From the NCBI RefSeq assembly GCF_003201565.1, contig NZ_QJJP01000020.1, positions 1 through 63,893 of the forward strand: 63,893 nt of DNA, read 5' to 3'. The notes under the pieces are model-generated. The model was not told the origin of the DNA and ran no database searches. It worked only from the letters and a program-made list of their open reading frames with translations. Below are positions 55,643 to 63,893 of the stretch, in pieces (position 1 is the stretch's first letter; every line of letters starts with the position of its first letter). Origin of the DNA: Nitrosomonas sp. Nm84. GTDB taxonomy: Bacteria > Pseudomonadota > Gammaproteobacteria > Burkholderiales > Nitrosomonadaceae. A program made the translations under genes and the position numbers.

Positions 55643-55667
55643 CGGCAATGATTGCCGAAAACGGCAA
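55643..55667. repeat. Overlapping inverted repeats in front of flgA
   Basis: CGGCAAT (55643-55649), one base, ATTGCCG (55651-55657) form a 7-bp palindrome. TTGCCG (55652-55657) also pairs with CGGCAA (55662-55667) across AAAA. The middle arm can therefore pair with either side, giving two mutually exclusive hairpins 22 bases before the flgA ATG, in the flgB-flgA divergent region. It could be an operator or a 5'-leader switch. Confidence 0.55.
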
Positions 55668-55688
55668 CAATTAATGGTCGAATAAATT

Positions 55689-56408
55689 ATGATACGTTAC
55701 TTAGTGTTAATGCTTTGTCTACCAGCAGTTTCAATCTTTCCGTTTCCTTTGTTGGCATCACAGCACAAACCTACTCCCCAACAGCAAGAAATTTCGATCA
55801 TTAAAAACGCGGTAGAAAATTTTATTTACAGCAATACTGCAACACTATCCGGACAGGTTATTGCTAATGTCGACAAAATTGATCAGCATCTGAGTTTACC
55901 CAAGTGCCCGGAACTGGAGCCTTTTATGCCTACCGGTAGCCGTTTATGGGGAAAAACTTCTGTTGGCGTTCGCTGCAACAGTCAATCCGCAACTTGGACT
56001 ATCTACGTTCAGGCTGAAGTAAATGTGATGGCCAATGTACTGCATACAGCACGCTCCATTTCAACCGGACAAACACTCGTACATGAAGATGTAACGCTAC
56101 AGAATGTTAATCTAACGCAAATGCCTGACGGCATATTCACAAATGCAGCACAAGTAATCGGTAAAGTTGCCACCACAAACCTTACAGCCGGACAACCATT
56201 GCGCCCACAAATGCTACGCGCACCCTACGTTATCTTGCGCGGACAAAAAATCAATCTGGTTGTTCAGGGGCGAGGATTTAATATCAGTTCGGAAGGCCAG
56301 GCTTTGGCTGATGCCGCCGAAGGCCAAGTCGTTCAGGTTCGCAATAAGTCGGGGAGAATCACTAGCGGAATTGCTCGCACTAATTCAATCGTTGAAATAC
56401 AACCTTAG
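55689..56408 (+). CDS. flgA: Flagellar P-ring chaperone FlgA
   Basis: Periplasmic helper for P-ring assembly. It is 239 aa with a signal peptide (about 1-22) and a C-terminal SAF/ChapFlgA domain (about 115-238), with TARSISTGQTLVHEDVTLQNVNLTQMPDG and AGQPLRPQMLRAPYVILRGQKINLVVQG. It is divergent from flgB. flgM and flgN, which often follow, are absent here. Confidence 0.94.
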   Translation: MIRYLVLMLCLPAVSIFPFPLLASQHKPTPQQQEISIIKNAVENFIYSNTATLSGQVIANVDKIDQHLSLPKCPELEPFMPTGSRLWGKTSVGVRCNSQSATWTIYVQAEVNVMANVLHTARSISTGQTLVHEDVTLQNVNLTQMPDGIFTNAAQVIGKVATTNLTAGQPLRPQMLRAPYVILRGQKINLVVQGRGFNISSEGQALADAAEGQVVQVRNKSGRITSGIARTNSIVEIQP

Positions 56409-56565
56409 CGCCAGTAGTCAAGAATTTTCACAGTTGCACTGACCGTATGCTGTCAATTAATTACTCGCCATGCAAACAAAGTAATCAAAATCCTAAATCA
56501 GACTTATAATTACAGGTTACTTAATTTACCTATAAAAACACAAAGCTTTCCAACAGTTAATCCGA

Positions 56566-56835
56566 ATGGACTATACCACTGAAATAAAAACAATCTTATC
56601 TGACATCTTGGGGTTAGGTGAGCGATGCGATTCCATTACAGCAGATACTTCTTTACTAGGCAATATTCCCGAGCTTGATTCAGTTGCCGTGGTAACAATT
56701 ATTTTAGCCCTAGAAAAAGAATTTTCGATCTCAATTAATGATGATGAGATTAGTGCGCAAACATTTCAAACACTCGGCACTTTAGTTAATTTTGTTGAAA
56801 AGAAAGTAACTCTTGAGAACAGACAATTGCGCTAA
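56566..56835 (+). CDS. Acyl carrier protein, non-canonical
   Basis: An 89-aa protein of the acyl carrier family. Its four-helix pattern has the phosphopantetheine attachment Ser in ELDSVAVVT (about residue 38), the D-S-[VL] motif. It is longer and less acidic than housekeeping AcpP (about 78 aa), which is not this gene. Similar free-standing ACPs occur in polysaccharide/exosortase and specialised lipid clusters. Nothing nearby (flgA upstream, an Mth938-like gene downstream) shows the pathway. Its synthase partner is unknown. Confidence 0.8.
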   Translation: MDYTTEIKTILSDILGLGERCDSITADTSLLGNIPELDSVAVVTIILALEKEFSISINDDEISAQTFQTLGTLVNFVEKKVTLENRQLR

Positions 56836-56973
56836 AATTATTCAATATATAAAAATGTGCTATTCCACAGCACATGTAAAACTCAGGTAATAAAGATGTA
56901 TTGATTGTCTTTGATTACATTAATGCACATAATTACTGCTATTAAAATTATCCTTATCCTGTGGAGTACACTA

Positions 56974-57348
56974 TTGAAATTACATCTGGCAAATTTTGCT
57001 CATCAATATATTTTTACCGGTTATGGCGATGGATATGTACTGATTAACCAAAATCGTTATGAAAAAAGCTTGATTGTATTACCGGATTATCTAATTGAGA
57101 ACTGGCCAATACTATCGGTCTCACAACTCGAAGCTCAACATTTTCAAAACCTACTGCCGCATAAACCTGAAATCGTAATCTTGGGTACAGGCGCCAAACA
57201 TCAATTTCCAGATCAATCTCTACTAAGCCAATTAGTCAAACTAGGTATCGGTATTGAAGTTATGGATACAAAAGCCTGTTGCCGCACCTATAACATATTA
57301 GCTGAGGAAGGACGTCGTGTTGCTGCAGCCATACTTATTGAACCTTGA
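56974..57348 (+). CDS. Mth938-like (DUF498) protein
   Basis: A 124-aa protein from the TTG at 56974, which has GTGGAG about 8 bases upstream and makes the protein start KLHLANFAHQYIFTGYGDGY. A longer frame opens further upstream without a ribosome site. The body, with SLIVLPDYLIENW, PEIVILGTGAKHQFP, LGIGIEVMDTKACCRTYNILAEEGRRVAAAIL, is the Mth938 fold, related to the mitochondrial complex I assembly factor NDUFAF3. The bacterial role is unclear. It is in the same direction as the ACP gene, 138 bases downstream. Confidence 0.82.
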   Translation: MKLHLANFAHQYIFTGYGDGYVLINQNRYEKSLIVLPDYLIENWPILSVSQLEAQHFQNLLPHKPEIVILGTGAKHQFPDQSLLSQLVKLGIGIEVMDTKACCRTYNILAEEGRRVAAAILIEP

Positions 57349-57555
57349 TGAGACTCAACAATTTCATAAAAATATGAAAATAGATTATTTAACGGCAGCT
57401 GCAGGAACAGAAAATTATGCTATAGTTCACTGGCTCAAATCATAAGATTCTCAAAAGAAATGGCCATGATATTTATGATTGTGATAAATTCATGTTTGGA
57501 AAGTCAGGCGCATTAAAATTGGCTTCCTTGATAATATATAATATAGGAGTTAAAA

Positions 57556-57804
57556 ATGAACAAATTTCTTATTGCAGTATTCGCTTCAGTATTTTTATTC
57601 GGTTCTTCTGTTACTTTTGCAAGTGGAAACCTAGAGTCTGGACTGCCACCAGTATCTGCTCAAGATATTCTAAACAAAATGGCATGTGAAGGTAAAAAAG
57701 CTGGTGAAACAATCAAGGATCGTACTGATGGCGAAAAGGTTACCTGTCCTGCAAAAATAAAAAATCCTAGACAAGGTGGACCTGCAGCAGGATCAACTTA
57801 TTAA
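57556..57804 (+). CDS. Small exported protein, function unknown
   Basis: An 82-aa protein: a clear signal peptide (about 1-22, MNKFLIAVFASVFLFGSSVTFA) and a 60-residue mature part with two Cys (MACEGKK and VTCPAKIKN), which could form a disulfide. I do not recognise a family. An AGGAG ribosome site 8 bases before the ATG and a hairpin after the stop support a real, single gene. Confidence 0.6.
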   Translation: MNKFLIAVFASVFLFGSSVTFASGNLESGLPPVSAQDILNKMACEGKKAGETIKDRTDGEKVTCPAKIKNPRQGGPAAGSTY

Positions 57805-57808
57805 TATT

Positions 57809-57837
57809 GAAGGCGCAGATATCACTTGCCTTCTTTT
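57809..57837 (+). terminator. Possible terminator of the small exported protein gene
   Basis: A 6-bp stem GAAGGC (57809-57814) / GCCTTC (57828-57833) with a 13-base loop, followed by TTTTG. The stem is short and the loop long, so it would be a weak terminator. Confidence 0.4.
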
Positions 57838-58144
57838 GAATAAAAAATCTGACAAATAACTAACTGTCATATAGTAGTAACCTGTATTTAGGCCAAACCA
57901 GATAGCGTATTAGGATTATTTCTTATTAAATCCAACAAACTAAATGAATTCAGTTCAATTAGTCTACCAAGAGAAGTAAAACACACACAACTATCGGTTT
58001 GGCCAAGCATTTTGTCTGCGTTAACAAAATCTGCTCAACACCAACAAATTCCTCAACTCAACTCCAGAAAACCATCACCTCTCTCTTATCAGCATGAGAA
58101 ATATGAAGGTTAACATCCGAAGGATAATCTTATAAACTGAAGAC
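57838..58144. other. Non-coding region downstream of hslU
   Basis: About 300 AT-rich bases between the small exported protein and the end of the convergent hslU. I see no gene, RNA or repeat here. Confidence 0.4.
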
Positions 58145-59473
58145 TTATAAAACATACCGCGCCAGGTCTTCGCTTTGCGAAAGATCCTTGAGGCGTTCGT
58201 CGACATATGACGCATCAATAACAACAGTTTCTCCACTGCGCCTCGGTGCATTATATGAGACTTCTTCCAGTAATTTCTCCATGACGGTATGTAGACGTCT
58301 TGCACCAATATTCTCAGTTCTACTGTTCACAGAGTATGCAATCTCAGCCAAACGTTTAATGGCATCGGTGGCAAATTGTAGCTGTATGCCCTCTGTAGCC
58401 AGCAATGCTTCATATTGACGAGTCAGGCAGGCATCCGTATTCGTCAGAATCTGCTCAAAGTCGCTGACACTCAGACTAGCCAATTCAACGCGAATGGGAA
58501 AGCGTCCTTGCAGTTCGGGAATCAAATCAGAGGGTTTAGACATGTGAAATGCACCACTGGCAACAAACAGAATGTGATCGGTTTTGATCATGCCATATTT
58601 GGTTGATACGGTTGTGCCCTCAACCAGAGGCAACAAGTCCCGCTGCACACCCTGGCGTGAAACATCTCCTCCGGTATTACTTGTACGGCTAGCAATTTTG
58701 TCTATTTCGTCCAGAAATACAATACCGTTCTGCTCTACATTCTGAATAGCCATCAACTTTAGTTCCTCATCATTGACCATTTTTGCGGCTTCTTCTTCGA
58801 GCAGCATTTTTCTGGCTTCCCGTATTGTCATCTTACGAGCTTTCTTTTTTTCCCCTGTCATATTCTGAAACATTCCCTGAATCTGGGATGTCAGATCCTC
58901 CATACCGGGTGGTGCAAAGATTTCCATATTGGCCCGCGGCGCTGCCACTTCTATTTCAATTTCTTTATCATCCAACTCACCTTCGCGCAATTTTTTGCGG
59001 AATTTCTGACGTGTCGAATTATCTTGCTCATCCACATTGAGTGAACCAAGATCTCTAGCAACCGGCAGCAACGCATCAAGAATGCGATCTTCTGCACGAT
59101 CTTCCGCAAGTGGTTGCTTCTTGCGGGTTTCTCTCTCGCGCAATTCCTTAATCGCTGTCTCAACCAAATCACGAATAATCGAATCGACATCGCGTCCAAC
59201 ATAACCCACTTCGGTAAATTTAGTCGCTTCAATCTTTATAAAGGGCGCGTTCGCCAGCTTTGCCAAACGACGCGCAATTTCGGTTTTACCGACGCCCGTC
59301 GGACCAATCATCAAAATATTCTTAGGCGTGATTTCCTGGCGTAATGGATCGGCAATTTGCTGTCTACGCCAGCGATTCCTAAGTGCGATCGCCACAGCCC
59401 GCTTGGCTGAATTCTGGCCGATGATGTGTTTGTCCAGTTCATGGACAATTTCTTGTGGGGTCATTTGAGACAT
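58145..59473 (-). CDS. hslU: ATP-dependent protease ATPase subunit HslU
   Basis: AAA+ unfoldase of the HslUV (ClpYQ) protease. It is 442 aa. The start [20 protein letters not shown], Walker A in [12 protein letters not shown] (about 59-70), the pore motif GYVGRDV (about 89-95), Walker B in [11 protein letters not shown] and sensor [18 protein letters not shown] near the C-terminus are all present. The C-terminal residues DLARYVL match the HslV-activating tail. It follows hslV by 118 bases. Confidence 0.97.
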   Translation of the reverse strand: MSQMTPQEIVHELDKHIIGQNSAKRAVAIALRNRWRRQQIADPLRQEITPKNILMIGPTGVGKTEIARRLAKLANAPFIKIEATKFTEVGYVGRDVDSIIRDLVETAIKELRERETRKKQPLAEDRAEDRILDALLPVARDLGSLNVDEQDNSTRQKFRKKLREGELDDKEIEIEVAAPRANMEIFAPPGMEDLTSQIQGMFQNMTGEKKKARKMTIREARKMLLEEEAAKMVNDEELKLMAIQNVEQNGIVFLDEIDKIASRTSNTGGDVSRQGVQRDLLPLVEGTTVSTKYGMIKTDHILFVASGAFHMSKPSDLIPELQGRFPIRVELASLSVSDFEQILTNTDACLTRQYEALLATEGIQLQFATDAIKRLAEIAYSVNSRTENIGARRLHTVMEKLLEEVSYNAPRRSGETVVIDASYVDERLKDLSQSEDLARYVL

Positions 59474-59591
59474 GATTTTAAATTCAGTGTTAGAGGTAAA
59501 ATGAACAAAATTCCAAAGGGGAAACGCAGGTCAATCAACTGCACGCTCTCTGCAACTATAAAAAATATTCTTACTGCTTGACAGGAATAAC

Positions 59592-60113
59592 CTAGTCAAT
59601 GGTCTCGATAACATGATCTTGGTTGGTGTAAATACAGATGTCACCCGCTATCGTCAGTGCTTTTTTCACAATTTCCTGAGGAGGTAAATCAGTATTTTCC
59701 AATAATGCGCGAGCGGCTGCCAAAGCATACGAGCCGCCACTACCGATAGCGGCAATACCCAACTCAGGTTCGATCACATCGCCAGCGCCAGTAATAATCA
59801 ACGTCGCATCCTCGTTGGCAACCACTAGCATAGCTTCCAATCTACGCAGAATTCGATCCGTGCGCCAGTCTTTAGCCAATTCAACCGCGGCACGCATGAT
59901 ATGCCCATGATGCGCTTCCAGTTTACCCTCGAAACGTTCGAATAGTGTAAAGGCATCTGCAGTACCACCCGCAAACCCAGCCAGAATTTTGTCATGATAG
60001 AGCCTGCGGACTTTACGCGCACTGGACTTAGCCACAACAGCACCCAGCGTTACTTGACCATCGCCACCTAATGCAACCTGACGGCCGCGTCTTACTGAAA
60101 CAATTGTTGTCAT
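59592..60113 (-). CDS. hslV: ATP-dependent protease peptidase subunit HslV
   Basis: Proteasome-related peptidase of the HslUV complex. It is 173 aa. After Met removal the N-terminal Thr of [20 protein letters not shown] is the nucleophile. [35 protein letters not shown] and the C-terminal region complete the family pattern. Gene order xerC-hslV-hslU is standard for betaproteobacteria. Confidence 0.97.
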   Translation of the reverse strand: MTTIVSVRRGRQVALGGDGQVTLGAVVAKSSARKVRRLYHDKILAGFAGGTADAFTLFERFEGKLEAHHGHIMRAAVELAKDWRTDRILRRLEAMLVVANEDATLIITGAGDVIEPELGIAAIGSGGSYALAAARALLENTDLPPQEIVKKALTIAGDICIYTNQDHVIETID

Positions 60114-60193
60114 GAAATTTGCTTAACTCGTTACAAAATATCATTATAGCCTATAAAACATGGCTGACTCAGATAGAAAGAATAAGCAAATGA

Positions 60194-61087
60194 TCAGCTT
60201 CTTTTTTTGGCCCGCGGGTGCGCGGTATCATAAACCTTTGTCAGATGTTGGAAATCCAGATGCGTATATACCTGTGTAGAAGTGATATGAGCATGCCCCA
60301 ACATTTCCTGAACAGCACGCAAGTCACCGCTGGATTGCAACAGATGTGATGCAAAAGAATGTCTTAAAATATGCGGATGTACATTTTGATGAATGCCTTG
60401 CTGCCTGGCCCTGTTTTTCAAACGATAACTAATGGTACGGGCACTGATCGCATCGCCATGCTGCGATAAAAAAAGGGCGGATACCTCCAGTTTAACAATC
60501 TGTACACGCTGTTCAATCCATGCCTTCAAAGCCTGAATTGCATAATCGCCGACCGGAACAATACGTGTTTTCCCCCCTTTACCAAGCACTCTGACCGTTC
60601 CTTCCGAAAAACTGATATCCACGGGCTTGAGTTGTGTCAATTCAGCCAATCTTAAGCCTGAAGAATAAAACAATTCAAACATGGCACTATCCCGTATTGT
60701 CAACATATGGTCGGGTGAGAATGCCAGTAACTGCGTGGCTTCATCAGGAGAAAGTACATTGGGTAGTTTCTGCGCTGATTTGGGGACATGTAAACCAATA
60801 CAAGGATTATGCCGGTACTGATGATCACGTATCAAATAACGATAAAAACTGCGCCAAGCCGATAACATTCTAGACAAACTTCGACTGGAAAGCCCTTTGC
60901 CATGGAGTTGCGCAATCACCTGGCGAATATTCGGCGATTGGATCTGTTTTAAATCGTCTGTATTGGCATACTTAAGCAAAATACGAATATCACGGGCGTA
61001 GTTTTCGCTGGTCAGTGGCGACAAACGCCGCTCATAAGTCAGATGATGAATATATGCAGCGGCCAGTGACTCAGGTTTACTGATCAT
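60194..61087 (-). CDS. xerC: Tyrosine recombinase XerC
   Basis: Resolves chromosome dimers at dif together with XerD. It is 297 aa. The N-terminal SAM-like domain (about 5-90) contains YERRLSPLTSENYARDIRILLKY. The catalytic domain has SGLRLAEL (Arg, about 149), KGGKTRIVPV (Lys), HILRHSFASHLLQ (H-x-x-R, about 243-255), GHAHITSTQVYTHLD (H and nucleophile Tyr, about 266-280). It overlaps the upstream DUF484 gene by 11 bases. Confidence 0.96.
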   Translation of the reverse strand: MISKPESLAAAYIHHLTYERRLSPLTSENYARDIRILLKYANTDDLKQIQSPNIRQVIAQLHGKGLSSRSLSRMLSAWRSFYRYLIRDHQYRHNPCIGLHVPKSAQKLPNVLSPDEATQLLAFSPDHMLTIRDSAMFELFYSSGLRLAELTQLKPVDISFSEGTVRVLGKGGKTRIVPVGDYAIQALKAWIEQRVQIVKLEVSALFLSQHGDAISARTISYRLKNRARQQGIHQNVHPHILRHSFASHLLQSSGDLRAVQEMLGHAHITSTQVYTHLDFQHLTKVYDTAHPRAKKRS

Positions 61088-61775
61088 TGGTTACATGGTC
61101 TTGCGCTTCGCTGCTGGCGGTTTCCGCCAAGTCATAGCGGGCAATCGTGGTACACACTAATTCCCCCAACCGTTTTAAATACAATGTTCCCATTTCCGGA
61201 TAAAATCTTTCGGCATCAGGACTACCCAGAACAAGTAAACCAATGGTTCGTGTGGTGTTCAGAGAAATCATGGAGAATGAATTGAGGTGCTCCGCGCCTT
61301 CACCAAACCAACACTGGATTTCGTCCGCGACATGATTGCCACAATAAGGTTGCGACAGGCTTTCAGCAATAATGTGCACATCCTGGCTAGCAGGAGTAAA
61401 TTCAACGTGTTCCCGGTCACTGCAGGCAATATTCCACAAGCGCATTGCCACAAGCGGTACAGCAAAATCCTCACGTAAACTGAAATAGAGTGCGTTGAAG
61501 AATTCGCTCATACTGGAAACAGAAAGTAATGCGATGGTCAGGCGATGGATTTTCTCACCAATCGCATCATTTTCTTCACCAAAACTGATTAATTCAAGCA
61601 ACTTATCCTGTAATACGCGATTTCTTTCTCTTAACGAGGCAACTTGCCGCTCATTGATTGAAATCACCTTATCATCATGCAAGCCAGGAATATGGATATC
61701 CGCCAACAAATCGGCGTATTCATTGAAAAATTGTGGGTGATCCTGTAGATACTGCGCAACGTCTTCCGGTTTCAT
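61077..61775 (-). CDS. DUF484 (GAF-like) protein
   Basis: A 232-aa protein of the DUF484 family, recognised by its position between dapF and xerC and by the opening KPEDVAQYLQDHPQFFNEYADLLADIHIPG, with an N-terminal helical segment (about 1-70) and a GAF-like domain (about 75-225). The function is unknown. It overlaps xerC by 11 bases and follows dapF by 16 bases, so translational coupling is likely. Confidence 0.93.
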   Translation of the reverse strand: MKPEDVAQYLQDHPQFFNEYADLLADIHIPGLHDDKVISINERQVASLRERNRVLQDKLLELISFGEENDAIGEKIHRLTIALLSVSSMSEFFNALYFSLREDFAVPLVAMRLWNIACSDREHVEFTPASQDVHIIAESLSQPYCGNHVADEIQCWFGEGAEHLNSFSMISLNTTRTIGLLVLGSPDAERFYPEMGTLYLKRLGELVCTTIARYDLAETASSEAQDHVTNDQ

Positions 61776-61791
61776 GATGCTTCCTTGTTAA

Positions 61792-62619
61792 TTACAAATT
61801 AATTTCACCTTCAAATACCGTAACCGCCGGGCCTGTCATCCAAACTGGCTCATCGTTCTCCTGCCAGCTGATCGTTAATTCACCGCCTCGCGTACTGACT
61901 GTCACCTGATGATCCAGCAAACCGAGATTGATGCCGGCCACTACCGCGGCGCAGGCGCCTGTTCCGCACGCCAGTGTCTCACCGGCACCACGCTCAAAAA
62001 CGCGCAATTTGATGTGACTACGATCAGCCACCTGCATGTAACCGACATTCACGCGTTTAGGGAAACGCGCATGCATCTCGATCAACGCGCCTTCGGTATC
62101 TACCGGTGCGCATGCAATATCCTGCACGACACGAACAGCATGCGGGTTACCCATAGACAACGCACTTATTGTAACCGGCTGATCCGGCATTTCAAGCTGA
62201 TAAGTCAATGCGCACTTCTCTGCAATAAATGGAATTGCTTGCGGTTCAAATAAGGGTTTCCCCATATTAACAGTAATACTTCCATTGACCTCCAGTTTCG
62301 GGGATATCACACCACTGAGTGTTTCTATGCGAATTTCACTCTTCTCGGTCAATCCGTGATCATGCACATAGCGGACAAAACAGCGTGCACCATTGCCGCA
62401 TTGTTCAACTTCACCGCCATCCGCATTAAAAATGCGATAACGGAAATCAGCCTGCCCCACGGCCTTTTCAACCAACAATATTTGATCACAGCCGACACCG
62501 AAATGGCGATCTGCGAGCAAACGAATCTGTTGTGGATCTAGATTGATCGATTGATTGATTCCGTCCAGAACAACAAAATCATTACCCAAACCCTGCATTT
62601 TGGTAAATTTCAATTTCAT
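61792..62619 (-). CDS. dapF: Diaminopimelate epimerase
   Basis: Interconverts LL- and meso-diaminopimelate for lysine and peptidoglycan. It is 275 aa. The two catalytic cysteines are in [14 protein letters not shown] (about residue 73) and [16 protein letters not shown] (about 218). The start [15 protein letters not shown] is typical. It is followed by DUF484. Confidence 0.97.
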   Translation of the reverse strand: MKLKFTKMQGLGNDFVVLDGINQSINLDPQQIRLLADRHFGVGCDQILLVEKAVGQADFRYRIFNADGGEVEQCGNGARCFVRYVHDHGLTEKSEIRIETLSGVISPKLEVNGSITVNMGKPLFEPQAIPFIAEKCALTYQLEMPDQPVTISALSMGNPHAVRVVQDIACAPVDTEGALIEMHARFPKRVNVGYMQVADRSHIKLRVFERGAGETLACGTGACAAVVAGINLGLLDHQVTVSTRGGELTISWQENDEPVWMTGPAVTVFEGEINL

Positions 62620-62631
62620 GGATTAAATATT

Positions 62632-63141
62632 CTAGCGGCTCAATTTTGTTAGGGTCATCAAATAATCATTCATGGTATAGCCGCCTCCAATATCCACAAT
62701 ACTATCACCCGTGACTTCAAATCCATACTGCTGATACGCCAGAATGGCAGTTCGGTTATGCTTATTGACCGTCAAGATCAGTGACTGTAGATTATTTCCC
62801 CGCATTATTTCAACAGCATCTGCCATCATCATCGCGCCATAGCCTTTGCGATGATGATCACAATGAATGTACAGTTTGTCAATTTTTAGTTCGTTCGGCT
62901 TATTTGTGCGCATGCAACAAGAAAAGCCGATGATCGCTTCATCCAAAACCAATTTTCTCCACCAGATTCCCGGATCTGATAATTGTTCCTTGATCAGCTC
63001 CGGCTGATAACGTTGCGTCAACATATAATCAATCTGCCCGGATGAAATAATATCCGCATAATGATACTGCCAAATTGTCTTGGCCAAGGTTGAAATCGTG
63101 CATGCATCAACTATTGCTACAGGCAATACTCTGGGAATCAT
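62632..63141 (-). CDS. GNAT-family N-acetyltransferase
   Basis: A 169-aa acetyltransferase of the GNAT superfamily. The acetyl-CoA pyrophosphate loop reads HCDHHRKGYGAMMMADAVEIM (about 94-113), the Q/RxxGxG/A type. The last strands contain NRTAILAYQQYGFEV, the NxxAxxxYxxxGF pattern of the fold. Substrate is unknown. It lies 13 bases upstream of dapF, so it may be co-transcribed with it. Confidence 0.85.
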   Translation of the reverse strand: MIPRVLPVAIVDACTISTLAKTIWQYHYADIISSGQIDYMLTQRYQPELIKEQLSDPGIWWRKLVLDEAIIGFSCCMRTNKPNELKIDKLYIHCDHHRKGYGAMMMADAVEIMRGNNLQSLILTVNKHNRTAILAYQQYGFEVTGDSIVDIGGGYTMNDYLMTLTKLSR

Positions 63142-63150
63142 ATCAGGCGA

Positions 63151-63588
63151 TTATTCTTCGGCATGTGGTTTTAATGTAAATGGCAATTGATTAAATTTTT
63201 GACGCATCTTATTGACAGCGTTAAATACCGTATGCTGCCCGACAATCCGGGCTTCCAGCTTACGCTTATTGGGGAAATCCATCAGTGAAATTCCAATCAG
63301 CATCGTCAGTAAGCCCTGCCCTGGCAGAAAAAGCATTAGAAATCCCGCTAACAGGAATACAACACCGATCATATTTTTAATCATCAAACCGATGATGCGC
63401 ATCACCGGGTGCCGATCTTTCATCCAGTGACGAGGAACGCGCGTATCAAAATAATCACTCGGCAAGCGAATCAGAATCCAGGGAATCGCGATTAAAGTAC
63501 CCACGAAGCCGACAATCGAGGCTATCGTCAGACCTACAAGCATATCGGTGGATATCCACTGCTGAATGGTTATGACAGCATCATCCAT
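63151..63588 (-). CDS. PGPGW-type small membrane protein
   Basis: A 145-aa protein with three predicted membrane helices (about 15-38, 68-84 and 90-108). The third helix region carries FLPGQGLLTMLIGISLM, resembling the PGPGW family motif (PxxGxxxxxxG), and a basic segment precedes it (RVPRHWMKDRHPV). The function of the family is unknown. It is the gene between amoC (with its terminator) and the acetyltransferase on the same strand. Confidence 0.7.
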   Translation of the reverse strand: MDDAVITIQQWISTDMLVGLTIASIVGFVGTLIAIPWILIRLPSDYFDTRVPRHWMKDRHPVMRIIGLMIKNMIGVVFLLAGFLMLFLPGQGLLTMLIGISLMDFPNKRKLEARIVGQHTVFNAVNKMRQKFNQLPFTLKPHAEE

Positions 63589-63675
63589 GATACAAACATC
63601 CAGTTATGTAAAACAAGCTTGTTCAAAAAACTGACCGGATAAAGATCTTTTGGCAGCAATTTAGCAAGTAGATCG

Positions 63676-63713
63676 GAAAAATACCCCGCTGCCTGTTAAA
63701 ACAGGCAGCGGGG
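63676..63713 (-). terminator. Strong terminator behind amoC
   Basis: A perfect inverted repeat: CCCCGCTGCCTGTT (63684-63697) pairs with AACAGGCAGCGGGG (63700-63713), leaving two unpaired bases. On the minus strand it is followed by TATTTTTCC. This ends transcription 28 bases after the amoC stop. Confidence 0.92.
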
Positions 63714-63740
63714 TGACGTCTGAGGACATCGGAGACTGAA

Positions 63741-63893
<153 letters not shown>

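Noticed and set aside
55641..55657. Possible sigma-54 promoter (TGGC ... TTGC) before flgA
   Set aside because: The spacing between the GG and GC elements is one base too long and the -24 match is poor.
57374..57445. 23-codon small ORF after the Mth938-like gene
   Set aside because: Very short, no ribosome site, no similarity to anything I recognise.

Overview
The window is a stretch of a betaproteobacterial ammonia oxidiser chromosome, most like Nitrosomonas. The right edge carries the C-terminal 50 residues of AmoC (ammonia monooxygenase subunit C). The housekeeping gene orders (tRNA-Tyr/Gly/Thr-tuf; hupB-tRNA-Val-tRNA-Asp-ppiD; gpmA-envC-ctpA-moeB opposite rhodanese-grxC-secB-gpsA; dusB-fis-purH-purD; dapF-DUF484-xerC-hslV-hslU) are those of betaproteobacteria. 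The assignment rests on protein and gene-order recognition, not on a database search.

Layout. 0-0.5 kb: 5' end of tuf and three tRNAs behind one promoter. 0.66-3.9 kb: an incomplete peptide-type ABC transporter (lipoprotein plus one permease). 4-15.3 kb: housekeeping genes (fabI, ppiD, tRNA-Asp, tRNA-Val, hupB, gpsA, an SH3 protein, secB, grxC, a rhodanese-like protein lacking its catalytic Cys, gpmA, envC, ctpA, moeB, slmA). 15.4-21.3 kb: a secreted TIM-barrel-like protein, a broken IS3-family element ending in a 49-bp palindrome, a chemoreceptor, and a decayed IS5-family transposase. 21.3-37.6 kb: accessory block with a PhoX-like (DUF839) secreted protein, a beta-helix surface protein, DUF2845, Rnk, a PEP-CTERM protein, a large TonB-dependent receptor and a complete TonB2-type energising operon (DUF3450, long ExbB/TtpC-like, ExbB, ExbD, TonB, TPR), ending at a divergent phoB. 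IS and integrase debris sits between 25.2 and 26.6 kb. 37.6-39.1 kb: Sel1 and ankyrin-repeat exported proteins. 39.4-44.9 kb: ubiH, dusB, fis, purH, purD. 44.9-56.4 kb: the flagellar cluster flgLKJIHGFEDCB opposite flgA. 56.5-57.8 kb: a free-standing acyl carrier protein, an Mth938-like protein and a small exported protein. 58.1-63.6 kb: hslU, hslV, xerC, DUF484, dapF, a GNAT acetyltransferase and a PGPGW-type membrane protein. 63.7 kb to the end: amoC with its own terminator and no amoA behind it.

The most interesting part is 21-37.6 kb. Four promoters (phoB, the DUF3450/TonB operon, the beta-helix gene and the PhoX-like gene) each carry heptamers resembling CTGTCAT at exact 11-bp phase. In each case the last heptamer lies exactly 10 bp from a TANNNT -10, which is the known architecture of PhoB-activated promoters. 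I infer that the block is one PhoB-controlled surface system for scavenging phosphate or organic phosphate, with a dedicated TonB2-type motor. The sequence does not reveal the substrate, and the regulation is inferred from motifs only.
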